The notes under the pieces were generated by a model that was not told where the DNA came from, did not search any database, and saw only the letters and a list, made by a program, of their open reading frames with translations. From contig JBJXFG010000047.1 in the NCBI GenBank assembly GCA_046154665.1, positions 62,001 to 126,000 of the forward strand: DNA of 64,000 nt. Direction: 5' to 3'. Positions 35,765 to 44,914 of the stretch are shown here, one piece after another (within the stretch, counting starts at the first letter, position 1; the number at the start of each line of letters is the position of its first letter). Source of the DNA: JAFLCM01 sp046154665. Lineage in GTDB: Bacteria > Planctomycetota > Phycisphaerae > Phycisphaerales > UBA1924. A program made the position numbers and the translations under genes.

Positions 35765-36589
35765 ATGTCCGATCGGATGTACTGCCGATCCTGTTGCTAC
35801 GAGCTCTCCGGGCTGGCCGACGCCGCCACGGCGGATGTTGGGCATCAGTGCCCCGAGTGTGGGCGTGGGTATGTGCCTTCGCAACCCAAGACCTGGCAGG
35901 GCATCGCGCGGACGCCGTTCATGCAGTTTGTTTTCGGCAGGGGCGGCGCGGTTGGCATCGCGGCGATCCTCGGCTCGGTCGCCGTGTGGCTGACGTGGCT
36001 GCCCAGGCCCGATGCGCTCGACTTCTCATTGATGCCCGTCATGCGCTCGTGGTCGATGTGGCGCTGGATGGGTGATCGCTACGGCTGGGAGCGGACCCGG
36101 CTGGCGGGCGATCCGATCGAGGTGCGCTACTTCGCTGATCGTGCGACGGCGATCCGCGGGCGGGATAACAGCGGCGGCACGCCGTGGGAAGTGCGCGATC
36201 TCGGGCAAGGGGTGGCGCGGGTGTCGCTGTTCGAGCCGGGGTGCGACTATCGAACGATCATCGCGGCGACGCGGCGCTGCCAGGAGTGGCCCGATGAGTT
36301 CTGGCGCTTCAGCCGCGGGCGGCTGCGCACCAGCGCGGGGCCCGGCGTGTTCGAGGGGCCGTGGGAAAGCATGGTGGTGAATCTCGCGGAGCACTTCCGG
36401 CTGACGCAGTTGCCGACGGTGTTGGGGGAGGAGAAGACGCACCTGCATGTGCTCGTTCCGGCAGCGGACTCGGGGGCCGAGCGCGAACTCGAGCTGCGCC
36501 GAGTATCAGTGAGCGAGGCGCGCGAGATGGGGCTGCGGGTGCGGACGGTGGAGCCGGGGATGTTTGGGATTGGGGTTGTGGTGCCGTGA
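35765..36589 (+). CDS. zinc-finger membrane protein, function unknown
   Basis: A 274-residue protein. Two CxxC pairs (C7/C10 in MYCRSCCYEL and C29/C32 in HQCPECGRGY) make a small zinc ribbon similar to the ribbons heading many planctomycete membrane proteins. One membrane span lies at about 56-79, followed by an extracytoplasmic domain of about 190 residues with alternating strands and helices. I recognise no function for that domain. The ATG at 35765 is supported by the repetition of this start region at 33998. A family D inverted repeat begins 15 bases after the stop. Confidence 0.6.
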   Translation: MSDRMYCRSCCYELSGLADAATADVGHQCPECGRGYVPSQPKTWQGIARTPFMQFVFGRGGAVGIAAILGSVAVWLTWLPRPDALDFSLMPVMRSWSMWRWMGDRYGWERTRLAGDPIEVRYFADRATAIRGRDNSGGTPWEVRDLGQGVARVSLFEPGCDYRTIIAATRRCQEWPDEFWRFSRGRLRTSAGPGVFEGPWESMVVNLAEHFRLTQLPTVLGEEKTHLHVLVPAADSGAERELELRRVSVSEAREMGLRVRTVEPGMFGIGVVVP

Positions 36590-36603
36590 GAACGTGCCCA
36601 GGC

Positions 36604-36694
36604 AACGAGCCCGGATCGTGAGCGACGGGCTGCTTTGATCGTTGAGGAACTCCGAGAACCAGACCCACTCGCTCACGCTCGGGGCTCGTTCGTT
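36604..36694. repeat. inverted repeat, family D
   Basis: A left arm (AACGAGCCCGGATCGTGAGC) and a right arm (CTCGCTCACGCTCGGGGCTC then GTT) enclose about 35 bases. Very similar 87-91-base elements lie at 55402-55488 and 62367-62456. This copy starts 15 bases after a stop codon. Confidence 0.85.
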
Positions 36695-36747
36695 CTGGCG
36701 CATGACGCGCCGCCGACGATTGGGCCCATCGGCTATCCTGCCCGCCT

Positions 36748-37899
36748 ATGGCACGCCGAGCAAAGCTGACATCGAAGAGTTCGGGGAAGCGCGGGGGAGC
36801 GAATGGCGGCGCGGGCCTGACCTACGCGCAGTCCGGCGTCGACATCCACGAAGGCGACCGCTTTGTCGACATGATCTCGCAGCACGTCCGGCGCACCCAC
36901 GGGCCGCGGGTCATCAGCAACTTCGGCGGGTTCGCCGGCCTGTTCCGCCTCGATTACAACGAGTCGCTGTTCAAGCGCAACTACAAAGACCCGGTGCTGG
37001 TGGCGTGCACCGACGGCGTGGGCACGAAGGTGAAGCTCGCCGTCGAGACCGGCATCTACGACACCATCGGCATTGATCTTGTGGCGATGAACGTGAACGA
37101 CATGGTGGTCGAGGCCGCCGAGCCGCTGATCTTTCTCGACTACATCGCCTGCTCAAAGCTGGTGCCGGAGATCCTTGAGCGCGTCGTCGCGGGCATCGCC
37201 TTCGCGTGCAAAGAGTGCGGGGCGGCGCTGCTGGGCGGCGAGACGGCGGAGATGCCCGATGTCTACCCGCCCGGCGAGATCGACCTCGCGGGGTTCGCGG
37301 TGGGAGTTGTTGAGCTGTCGCGCGCCACCGACCCGACGCGCGTCGAGCCGGGCGACGTGGTGATCGGCCTCGAGTCCGACGGCGTCCACAGCAACGGCTA
37401 CTCGCTGGTGCGCAAGGTGGTCAAGCACGCCGGGATCGACCTGCACAAGATCGACAAGGAGCTCGACCCCAAGCGGCCCGTGGGTGAGGTGCTGCTGACG
37501 CCGACGCGGCTGTACGCCAAGACGATTGTGAAGCTGCTCCGCGCCTACACCGTGAAGAAGGTGGTGACGGGCATGGCCCACATCACCGGCTCGGGCCTGG
37601 GCGACAACCTCGAGCGGGCTCTGCACAAGCGAGTGGATGCGGTGATCGACGAGAACACCTGGACGCCGCACCCGGTGTTCCCGTATCTGCAGAGCCGCGG
37701 CGGGATCAGCGATGACGAGATGCGCCGCGTGTTCAACATGGGCATCGGGTATTGCCTGATCGTGCGCCCGACGTTCGCGGCATCCATCGTCAAGCAGTTG
37801 AAGCGCTGGGGCGAGAGGCCGCGGGTCATCGGCGAGATTGTCAAGGGGACGGGGAAGGTGCGGCTGACGGCGCGCTCTGCGGCCGGCGGAAGAGCGTGA
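36748..37899 (+). CDS. purM: phosphoribosylformylglycinamidine cyclo-ligase
   Basis: A 383-residue PurM (AIR synthetase), which closes the imidazole ring in the fifth step of purine synthesis using ATP. TYAQSGVDI is the usual first conserved block, followed by CTDGVGTKVKLA, the DLVAMNVNDMVV signature, LLGGETAEMPDVY and SDGVHSNGYSLVRKV. The N-terminus is about 20 residues longer than most PurM proteins and basic; its 3' end overlaps the end of the convergent comEC gene by 59 bases. It stands alone here, not in a pur operon. Confidence 0.95.
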   Translation: MARRAKLTSKSSGKRGGANGGAGLTYAQSGVDIHEGDRFVDMISQHVRRTHGPRVISNFGGFAGLFRLDYNESLFKRNYKDPVLVACTDGVGTKVKLAVETGIYDTIGIDLVAMNVNDMVVEAAEPLIFLDYIACSKLVPEILERVVAGIAFACKECGAALLGGETAEMPDVYPPGEIDLAGFAVGVVELSRATDPTRVEPGDVVIGLESDGVHSNGYSLVRKVVKHAGIDLHKIDKELDPKRPVGEVLLTPTRLYAKTIVKLLRAYTVKKVVTGMAHITGSGLGDNLERALHKRVDAVIDENTWTPHPVFPYLQSRGGISDDEMRRVFNMGIGYCLIVRPTFAASIVKQLKRWGERPRVIGEIVKGTGKVRLTARSAAGGRA

Positions 37900-40453
37900 C
37901 GGCTGGCGGCGACCCGCCGCGAAGCAGCACGCGAATGCACCCCGTCTCGCGCGTGTTCAAGACCCGCACGCCCCCCGCAGGCTCCACACGGTCGGAATCG
38001 GGCTGGATCACAACCGGCTTGGTCGATGGGCCCGCTGCCCACAGCGCGAGTTCGTCGACGCGGTTCGCCGCCCAGCCCACGCGCGGCGCGATCAACACCT
38101 GCGAAGGCAGCGACGGCAAGCGCCCGTGCAGCGACTCGAACCCCTCGCGCCCGACATCGCCCAGCAGAACGGCGGCTCGCGGTTCCGCTCCACCGGGCGA
38201 CTCGACCTCGACGACCAGCGACGCATCGCGGTGCGTGCGCATCTTGGCGCCGGGTGCCGGGGCGAGCACGCGCAGGGTGGCGCCGCCGAGCGCGAGTGAC
38301 TCGCCTTCCGCCACGCCGCGCACCGCGACGCCGAGTTCTTCGAGGGCACGGATGAGGTTCGCCGCGGCACCGTCGGGGGCGGGGCGGTCCGCGGCGAAGC
38401 GGAGGAACTGCTCGCCCACCAGCACCTCGCGTACGCCCAGGGGCCGCACAAGATCGGGCAGAGCGTTGAACCGCGCGGCGTCGGCGTGCGAGATGATCAC
38501 CGTGCGCACCGACGCCACGCCGATCTCGCGCAGGGCCCGCGGGATGAGCCGCCGACCCGCGCCGGCCAATGAAGAGCCGGCGTCGTAGAGCACCGCTTCT
38601 CTTCCCGAGATCATCGCGGTGCATGAACCGCCGGGCAGGTGCAGCACCGCCACTTCGACCTCGTCGCGTCCGACGCCGGGGCGCAAACGCACCTCCGCGC
38701 CGAGCCACAGGAGCACCACGCCCGCCGCGCCGGCGGTCAGCATCCATCCACGACGGCGTTGCGCGATCGTCGGCAGCGCCGGACGCGCCCGCAGCGCCCA
38801 CCACGCCGACACCCCCGTCGCCGCGATGCCCCACCACACGCTGACCAGCGGCAGTGTCGCCGTCGCGCCGGGCACGGCGTCGAGCGCCCGCACCAGCCAC
38901 GCCAGCAGTTCCGCCACGCCGTGCAGCGCCGGCGTGGCCCACGATGCCGCGCTGGGCAGGATCGTGCCGACGAGCACCAGCGCGTAGCCCGCGCCGGTGA
39001 TGATCGTGACCAGCGGCCAGACCACCAGGTTCGCCACCGGGCCGATCAGGCTCACCACGCCGGTGTGATAGAGCACCAGCGGCGAGGTGGCGAGCCATGT
39101 GCAAAGCGTGACGGCGAAGGCCGTCTTGAGCGCTTCGAGCAGACGGAGCAAGACGCCGCGGAGGCCGCCGCCCAGCGCGTCGTCCTCGGGGTGCGCGCCG
39201 AACAACCGAGCGCGCACCGGCGCGGCGAGCACGATCAGCGACGCCACGCCGACGTATGAGAGCTGGAACCCCGCCGACCACAAATCCATCGGCCGCCACA
39301 GCAGCGAGACGACAGCGGCCCACGCGAGGGTGTTGAGCCGGTCGTAGCGGCGACCACCCCACTCGGCGATGAGGAACACGCCGATCATCAGCGCGGCACG
39401 CACAATCGGTGCCTCGGGCGGAACGACGACGAGATAGATGGCCAGCAGCGCTCCCACCGCGAGCTTCTCGAAGCGCGGGCGATCGCCCAGCAGCCTCACG
39501 GCGTACAGCGCGAAGGCGGCGAGGAGCGTGAGGTTCATGCCGCTGACGCTGAGCACGTGGGCCAGCCCGACGCGCGTGAACGCGCCGGAGAGATCGCGCA
39601 GATCATCATCGCGGTGCCCCAGCAGCATGGCGCGGAGCAGGGCCACGCCTTCGTCGCGCCGCGGGTTGACTGAGCCGTCGTGCGGCGCGAGGGATTGGTT
39701 CGCCGCCGCCCGGAGACGCTCGGCGGAGCCGAGCCACCACGCCCGGGCACGTTCGATCGTTGTCGGCGGTTCGCGGCTGATCTCGAGGAACTCCGGTGTG
39801 GGCACCTGCATCGAACCCGCGATGCCCGCCTGCCGCGCCAGCCGGGCGCGGTCGGGTTCGCCGGGGTTCATCGACTGCGCGGGCCCGCGCGCGAATCCGC
39901 GCACCACGACGCGCTGCCCGGCACGGAGTTTCTCAGGCTCGAACGAGGCGCGCACCCGAATCACGCCCGACACGCTTGAGCGCGATCCGTCAGCGCCGAC
40001 GAGCGCGCCGGTGCGCAACTCGAAGCCCCACGGCGAAGCCGTGGTGGACCCGTCGGGATCCAGTGGGTCCGCCTCGGGCGGATCAAAGGCAGGGGTGCTC
40101 AGCGCAACGCCCTCTACTCGAATGAGCGCCGGCTGTTCGCCCAGCATCAGCGCGAGCGCGTCGCCGGGTGATTCGTCGCACCGCGCCCGGAACCACCCAA
40201 ACGCCAGCGTCACAACCGCGATCGCCAGGGCCGCGCGGCACCACGCACCGCGAAGAAAGAGCGCGGCCAGCGCGATCACGAGGCCCAGCACCAGCGCCGC
40301 CCACGCGGGGGCCGCGGGCAGCACGCCGGCGGCGCCGAGCGCGTACCCGGACGCGACCAGCGCCAGCACACCGACGGCGCGGCGGTCGCGCCACGACACA
40401 CCGCCCGCGCTGTTCGCGGCGTCGTTGTCGCGCGCTGGGCCGACTGCGAGCAT
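37841..40453 (-). CDS. comEC: ComEC/Rec2-like DNA uptake channel
   Basis: An 870-residue inner-membrane protein with the ComEC plan: N-terminal spans and a DUF4131-type soluble region (about 90-230), a competence membrane domain with the signature HVLSVSGMNLTLLAAF, about ten spans, and a C-terminal metallo-beta-lactamase-like domain (about 620-850). The last domain has degenerate metal ligands: where nuclease-active ComEC has a histidine-rich HxHxDH, it reads SHADAARF, so it probably does not bind metals in the usual way. ComEC moves single-stranded DNA across the inner membrane during transformation. The 3' end overlaps purM by 59 bases. Confidence 0.85.
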   Translation of the reverse strand: MLAVGPARDNDAANSAGGVSWRDRRAVGVLALVASGYALGAAGVLPAAPAWAALVLGLVIALAALFLRGAWCRAALAIAVVTLAFGWFRARCDESPGDALALMLGEQPALIRVEGVALSTPAFDPPEADPLDPDGSTTASPWGFELRTGALVGADGSRSSVSGVIRVRASFEPEKLRAGQRVVVRGFARGPAQSMNPGEPDRARLARQAGIAGSMQVPTPEFLEISREPPTTIERARAWWLGSAERLRAAANQSLAPHDGSVNPRRDEGVALLRAMLLGHRDDDLRDLSGAFTRVGLAHVLSVSGMNLTLLAAFALYAVRLLGDRPRFEKLAVGALLAIYLVVVPPEAPIVRAALMIGVFLIAEWGGRRYDRLNTLAWAAVVSLLWRPMDLWSAGFQLSYVGVASLIVLAAPVRARLFGAHPEDDALGGGLRGVLLRLLEALKTAFAVTLCTWLATSPLVLYHTGVVSLIGPVANLVVWPLVTIITGAGYALVLVGTILPSAASWATPALHGVAELLAWLVRALDAVPGATATLPLVSVWWGIAATGVSAWWALRARPALPTIAQRRRGWMLTAGAAGVVLLWLGAEVRLRPGVGRDEVEVAVLHLPGGSCTAMISGREAVLYDAGSSLAGAGRRLIPRALREIGVASVRTVIISHADAARFNALPDLVRPLGVREVLVGEQFLRFAADRPAPDGAAANLIRALEELGVAVRGVAEGESLALGGATLRVLAPAPGAKMRTHRDASLVVEVESPGGAEPRAAVLLGDVGREGFESLHGRLPSLPSQVLIAPRVGWAANRVDELALWAAGPSTKPVVIQPDSDRVEPAGGVRVLNTRETGCIRVLLRGGSPPAVTLFRRPQSAPSAAPSPSP

Positions 40454-40643
40454 TCGTCCAATGTAATACAGATTTCCATGAAGGGCGGCGCACGAAGAAC
40501 GGACGTGCGAACATCAGCCGTGATCTTTACGGCGCTGACCCCTGCCGGGTCCGGTGGTTTCGCATCGCGCGGGCGAAGAACTGCGGCGCGACGAGTCGCT
40601 CCGAGGACTCCGCTCATCGTGGGCGTGGTGTCTTGCCTCAGCC

Positions 40644-42998
40644 TTAAGCCGACCGCTCGATCGCCACGCGCCGCGCGTCGCTGACGATCTCTTCCTCGCC
40701 GCGCGGGTATGCGATGCGCGAGTGGTACAGCGAGCACAGGCTCTTCACGATCGCCGACTCGATGCGGTTGATCTCGCGGAGGTTCAGGTCGCACTCGTCG
40801 AACTGGCCGTCGGCGAGGCGCTTGGCCGCCATCGAGTGCACGAGCGTGCTGATCCGCGCCGGCGTCGGCTCGGGCATGGCGCGGGTCGCGCTCTCCACCG
40901 CGTCGCACAGCATCAGGATCGCCGCCTCGCGCGTCCGCGGCTTGGGGCCGGGGTATCGGTATTCGAGCTCGCTGGGCTCGGTGCGTTCGTCGTCCTCGGC
41001 CTGCCTCCGCGCCGCGTCGTAGAAGTACTCGACCAGAGTGGTGCCGTGGTGGCTCTCGATGTAGTGGTGCAGGCTTTGCGGCAGGCGGTATTCGCGGGCG
41101 AGTTCGACGCCGTCCTTCACATGCCCGACGATCACGAGCAGGCTCATCGCGGGCGAGAGTCGGCTGTGGCGCGAGACGCCGCCCTGCTGGTTCTCGACGA
41201 AGTACTCGGGCTTGTTCATCTTCCCGATGTCGTGGTAGAGCGCGCCGACGTAGACGTGCAGCCCGTCGGCACCGACGGCCTCGGCGGCGCTCTCGGCCAG
41301 CACCGCCACCGTCTGGCAGTGGTTGAACGTGCCCGGGGCGCGGGTCTGGAGCTGGCGCAGCAGCGGGTGCTTGGGGTCGCGCAGTTCGCTGAGGGTCATA
41401 CCGGTGGTCACGTCGAACACGCGCTCGATGCTCGGCAGCAGCGCGAGCGTCAGCACCGCGGGAAGGAACCCGGCGGCGGTGCCCCACGCCGCGTCGCGGA
41501 TGACTTCGCTCCAGATGCCGGGAACCATCGGGCGCTCCAGCAGCGACGCGACCAGCACGCTCAGCCCCAGCGCCGCGGCGACCACGAGCCCGCCGCGGAC
41601 AACGTCGGAGCGGTGACGCAGATCATTGAACTGCCACGCCACCGCGCCCACACCCACCATCGTCACGATCACCTGTGAAACGGGCAGTTCGACGGCCAGC
41701 GCGACCAGCAGCGCCTGCGAGCCCGCGACGGCGAGCACCAGCCTGCGGTCGTACGCGATGACGCAGATCAGCGCCAGCATCACGGTGGGTGCCATGCTGG
41801 TGAACCACAGCACGGAGGGGTACGCGAGTGTGCCGTGGGTCGCCAGCGCGAAGGTGGCGCAGATCAGCGCGGCCAGAGCGGCCAGCCACCACGGGCTCGT
41901 CGCCAATCGTCGATAGAACACCCCGATGTACCCGCCCAGCGCCCCGGCGAGAAGCGCCGCCACGCCCGCCATCCCCGCGCCGGCGATCGCCGCGGTCGTC
42001 ACCGGCACGCGGCTGCGATACTCGCGATGCTCGCGGTGCGCCAGCGCGAACGCCTCGGCACCCAGCCGCTCGCCGCGCTGGTGGATCACCTCGCCCGCCC
42101 GGTGCGTGACCCGCACCGGCGGCACGGCCGCGGCGGCCTCGGCGCGGCGTTCCTCGGTCCCGGATGCATCAAACTCGAAGATCGGTCGGTCGATCTCTTC
42201 CAAACGGTCGGCGATCATCGCGCCGATGTCGCGCCCCGCCTCGGTGAACCCTGCTTCGCGGACGATGCTCTCGTACTTCTTTCGCACCTTCGCCCGCATG
42301 TCGCGCTCCGATGAGCCAACGCTCATCGCCTCGAACTTGCCGACGCTTTCGGGTACGACTTTGCCGCTGCCGCCGGAGCGCAGTTCGAGCCGCTCGGTGC
42401 CGTCGCGCAGGGCGGCCTGATATTCCTCGGCGGAGATGAGCGCCGTTCGGCGCAGCAGCGTCATCAGGATGTCCGTCCGCGCCAGCCATGTCTGGCTGGG
42501 CTGGCCTTCGCTCGTTTGAGCTTTGATGGCGTCGAAGCGTTCCGGCATCAGGCGGAAGGCGCGGGCGACGGCCTCGTCGACTTTCTCGATGCTGCCGACG
42601 CCCACCAAGAGGGCCGGCAGGCCGCGGATGGAGTTCTCGACTTCTTCGAGCAGTTTCTCGTCGGCGCGGTAGACGCGCGGGGCGAGGGTTCGTTTGAGGT
42701 CGCGCTGGGCGCGGGTCTGGTCTTCGTCGACGTCGCTAAACTCGACGCGGACCACCCGAGTGTCATCCATGATGCGGCCCGGCGCGATCGTCAGCCCGCC
42801 GCGGGCGGTCCACGCGATCGCGGCGGTGACCAGCACGAACAGGCACACGATGCCCGCCACCGGCAGGAACGCGGGATGGGCCAGCAGATCGCGCATCACG
42901 ATGGGCTCTTTGAGCACCAGCCAGCGCCGGCCGCCGCGCTTCCGCAGCTTGGCGGCGACCGATTCTCGGCGCGAGATGGGGCCGGTCTTTTCAGCCAT
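40644..42998 (-). CDS. 7TM-HD family phosphohydrolase (PgpH-like)
   Basis: A 784-residue membrane protein: an N-terminal span (residues 40-62), a large extracytoplasmic domain of about 250 residues, a block of about seven spans, and a C-terminal HD domain with H-D pair 589-590 in GALYHDIGKM, SRHSRLSPAMS and IESHHGTTLVEYFY. PgpH of Listeria, the characterised member, degrades cyclic di-AMP; that activity is the likely one here. It sits directly after phoH on the same strand, and the two reading frames overlap by 8 bases. In many bacteria the order phoH-pgpH-ybeY is kept; no ybeY follows here. Confidence 0.85.
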   Translation of the reverse strand: MAEKTGPISRRESVAAKLRKRGGRRWLVLKEPIVMRDLLAHPAFLPVAGIVCLFVLVTAAIAWTARGGLTIAPGRIMDDTRVVRVEFSDVDEDQTRAQRDLKRTLAPRVYRADEKLLEEVENSIRGLPALLVGVGSIEKVDEAVARAFRLMPERFDAIKAQTSEGQPSQTWLARTDILMTLLRRTALISAEEYQAALRDGTERLELRSGGSGKVVPESVGKFEAMSVGSSERDMRAKVRKKYESIVREAGFTEAGRDIGAMIADRLEEIDRPIFEFDASGTEERRAEAAAAVPPVRVTHRAGEVIHQRGERLGAEAFALAHREHREYRSRVPVTTAAIAGAGMAGVAALLAGALGGYIGVFYRRLATSPWWLAALAALICATFALATHGTLAYPSVLWFTSMAPTVMLALICVIAYDRRLVLAVAGSQALLVALAVELPVSQVIVTMVGVGAVAWQFNDLRHRSDVVRGGLVVAAALGLSVLVASLLERPMVPGIWSEVIRDAAWGTAAGFLPAVLTLALLPSIERVFDVTTGMTLSELRDPKHPLLRQLQTRAPGTFNHCQTVAVLAESAAEAVGADGLHVYVGALYHDIGKMNKPEYFVENQQGGVSRHSRLSPAMSLLVIVGHVKDGVELAREYRLPQSLHHYIESHHGTTLVEYFYDAARRQAEDDERTEPSELEYRYPGPKPRTREAAILMLCDAVESATRAMPEPTPARISTLVHSMAAKRLADGQFDECDLNLREINRIESAIVKSLCSLYHSRIAYPRGEEEIVSDARRVAIERSA

Positions 42999-44172
42999 TG
43001 GTCTTGGTACCGCGGCTCTCCGAGCCGCGCTCTTTGGCCCGCTCTTTGGTTCGTCTCTTGCTCGAAGAAGTCTGGGAAGAGTCGGCTCGGAGAGCCGACG
43101 TACCAGGTGGCTCGTCTTCGCCGTAACACTCGATCACGCGCTGCACGATGGGGTGGCGGATCACGTCGACCTTGTCGAGGCTGGCGAAGGCCACGCCCTG
43201 GGCCTTTCTGAGCCGGCGCGAGGCGTCGATGAGCCCGCTCTCGCGCGGGTCGGGCAGGTCGATCTGGGTCGGGTCGCCGGTGACGACCATCTTCGAGCGC
43301 TGGCCCATACGGGTGAGGAACATGTGCATCTGACCGCGCGTGGTGTTCTGGGCCTCATCAAGGATGATGAACGCGTCGTTGATCGTTCGCCCCCGCATAA
43401 ACGCCAGCGGCACCACCTCGATCACATCCGTGCTGAGGAACCGCTTGATGGTCGCGTGGTCGAGCATGTCGCCCAGTGCGTCCCACAGCGGGCGCAGGTA
43501 CGGGTTCACCTTGGCGAACTGGTCGCCGGGCAGGTAGCCGAGCTTCTCGCCCGCTTCGACCGCGGGGCGGGCCAGCACGGCGCGCTTCACCTTGCCCAGC
43601 CGCAGCAGGTGGATGGCGCAGGCGACGGCGAGGTAAGTCTTGCCCGTCCCCGCCGGCCCGATGCCGAAGACCAGATCATGTTTCTGGATCGCGTCGAGAT
43701 ATGCCTGCTGGTTGGCGCTCTTGCCCTCGATCCGCTTGCCGTTGGCGAAGACGTTGAGCTTGTCCGTCCAGGGAGACGAGAAGTCCCACTCGGGTCGTTC
43801 CTCGCGCGCCTCGGCGATCCGTTCGCGGGCTGTCAGGGGTGCGATTTCTCTGCGGCCCGCCGGAGCGTCGCCTTCGTGGGCGCCGTGCTTGCGATCCTGC
43901 GAAGACTCCCACCCCGCCTGGGCGATCACGTCAACGACTTCACGGCGCGAAAGGCTCGAACCCTTCTCCGAGGCCTCGATCAGCCGCTCCATGACCCGCC
44001 TCGCGGCGTCCACGGCGTCGACCTCGCCCCGCACCCGGACCACGTCATCACGAGCCGCGATGTTGACGCCGAGGGCTTCCCGGATCATCTTGAGGTTTCG
44101 CTCGCCCGTGCCGTAGACCGGCACGCGCTCGACGGAGGCAGGAACTCGGATGGTGATTTCCAAAGCCGACAT
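42991..44172 (-). CDS. phoH: PhoH-like ATPase
   Basis: A 393-residue PhoH family protein, a cytoplasmic ATPase/helicase-like enzyme linked to RNA metabolism. An N-terminal KH-like region (about 1-100) precedes Walker A at 172-179 (GPAGTGKT) and the usual ARPAVEAGEKLGYLPGD, Walker B-like AFIILDEAQNTT and VVTGDPTQIDLP blocks. The ATG at 44172 keeps the conserved N-terminus. The last 39 residues (from PPGTSALRADSS) are Ser/Arg/Lys-rich and are encoded by the palindromic element at 43006-43104, so the original C-terminus seems to have been replaced. The stop overlaps the PgpH-like start. Confidence 0.9.
   Translation of the reverse strand: MSALEITIRVPASVERVPVYGTGERNLKMIREALGVNIAARDDVVRVRGEVDAVDAARRVMERLIEASEKGSSLSRREVVDVIAQAGWESSQDRKHGAHEGDAPAGRREIAPLTARERIAEAREERPEWDFSSPWTDKLNVFANGKRIEGKSANQQAYLDAIQKHDLVFGIGPAGTGKTYLAVACAIHLLRLGKVKRAVLARPAVEAGEKLGYLPGDQFAKVNPYLRPLWDALGDMLDHATIKRFLSTDVIEVVPLAFMRGRTINDAFIILDEAQNTTRGQMHMFLTRMGQRSKMVVTGDPTQIDLPDPRESGLIDASRRLRKAQGVAFASLDKVDVIRHPIVQRVIECYGEDEPPGTSALRADSSQTSSSKRRTKERAKERGSESRGTKTNG
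43006..43104. repeat. paired hairpin element, family A, forming the phoH 3' end
   Basis: The left half has stem CGCGGCT / AGCCGCG and the right half stem GTCGGCT / AGCCGAC, in opposite orientation, each ending in a GGTAC or GTACC tip. A second copy lies inside glnS (63378-63471) with the same tips. Length 99 bases. Two base pairs of the left stem differ from other halves in a compensatory way. Confidence 0.85.
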
Positions 44173-44344
44173 TGCTCCAGGTGGCCGGATCTGCGCCGAA
44201 CGCGCCCCGGTTCTCGCGCCCCATGGCGGTGAAAACTGGTGTTCGCAGCGTGACGGCCTTGCCCGACCGACCACCGCGACTGGCGAGGATTCTAGATCGA
44301 CCACCCGCGCCCGCCCTGATGCCCATCGCTTCTCTATTTGGTAT

Positions 44345-44914
44345 GTGATCGGGTCTTGCGGCGTCGTGGCGGCAAGTTTTGCGCTCACGGGATGCAAATC
44401 GGAGGGTGGGGGTGGTGTCGCCGGGGAGGCCACCGGACTGCTCGGGGCTGGATTCACGATGACCGGTGGGCGGGCTTCGGCCTTGACCGAAGAGCCGCCG
44501 GAGGGTGCCTGGGAAGAAGGCGGCGGCACGATCAAAGCCGCGGCAGGAATGCTCCGTGACCTCGATGCCGCGATGAGTTTCTCGATGAAGGAGTGTGAAC
44601 TGGGGCTTGTTGAGCAGGTGTATACGCCCGAGCCCGCCAGCGCGCGGGTAGCTGGTGAGCGGGTATACCGGCTCATGACCATGCGCGATGTGCCGGTGTG
44701 GGTGCGGGTGACATGGAAGGGTGCGGCGAGTGAAGGTGGCGAGTTGCTGGCCAAGCGCACCGAGCAGCCGATGGAGGTGCGGGTGCGCGGGGGGGCGGGA
44801 GGAGGCGTGACGCGCGATGCGACCTTGGAGCGACGGTTGGCGGACGCGCTCGCCGAGCGGCTGCGGGAACTCGCCCGCCGCGAGCGGGCCCGCGGCGGTG
44901 GGGGAGGCACATGA
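44345..44914 (+). CDS. putative lipoprotein, function unknown
   Basis: A protein of about 189 residues with a lipobox FALTGC (Cys17 from the GTG at 44345) after a short hydrophobic segment, then Gly-rich linker sequence and an alpha/beta domain with YRLMTMRDVPVWVRVTWKG and a basic, Arg-rich C-terminal helix. No family recognised. The start is uncertain: no ATG lies in a suitable place, the GTG gives a signal without basic residues, and an upstream non-ATG start is possible. It faces phoH across a shared control region (44173-44344) and overlaps the HAD gene by 4 bases (ATGA), so the two form an operon. Confidence 0.5.
   Translation: MIGSCGVVAASFALTGCKSEGGGGVAGEATGLLGAGFTMTGGRASALTEEPPEGAWEEGGGTIKAAAGMLRDLDAAMSFSMKECELGLVEQVYTPEPASARVAGERVYRLMTMRDVPVWVRVTWKGAASEGGELLAKRTEQPMEVRVRGGAGGGVTRDATLERRLADALAERLRELARRERARGGGGGT

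Noticed and set aside
40454..40643. Small gene between comEC and the PgpH-like gene (plus-strand frame from 40478)
   Set aside because: The frame runs far into the antisense of the PgpH-like gene, and has an Arg/Thr-rich composition and no ribosome binding site.
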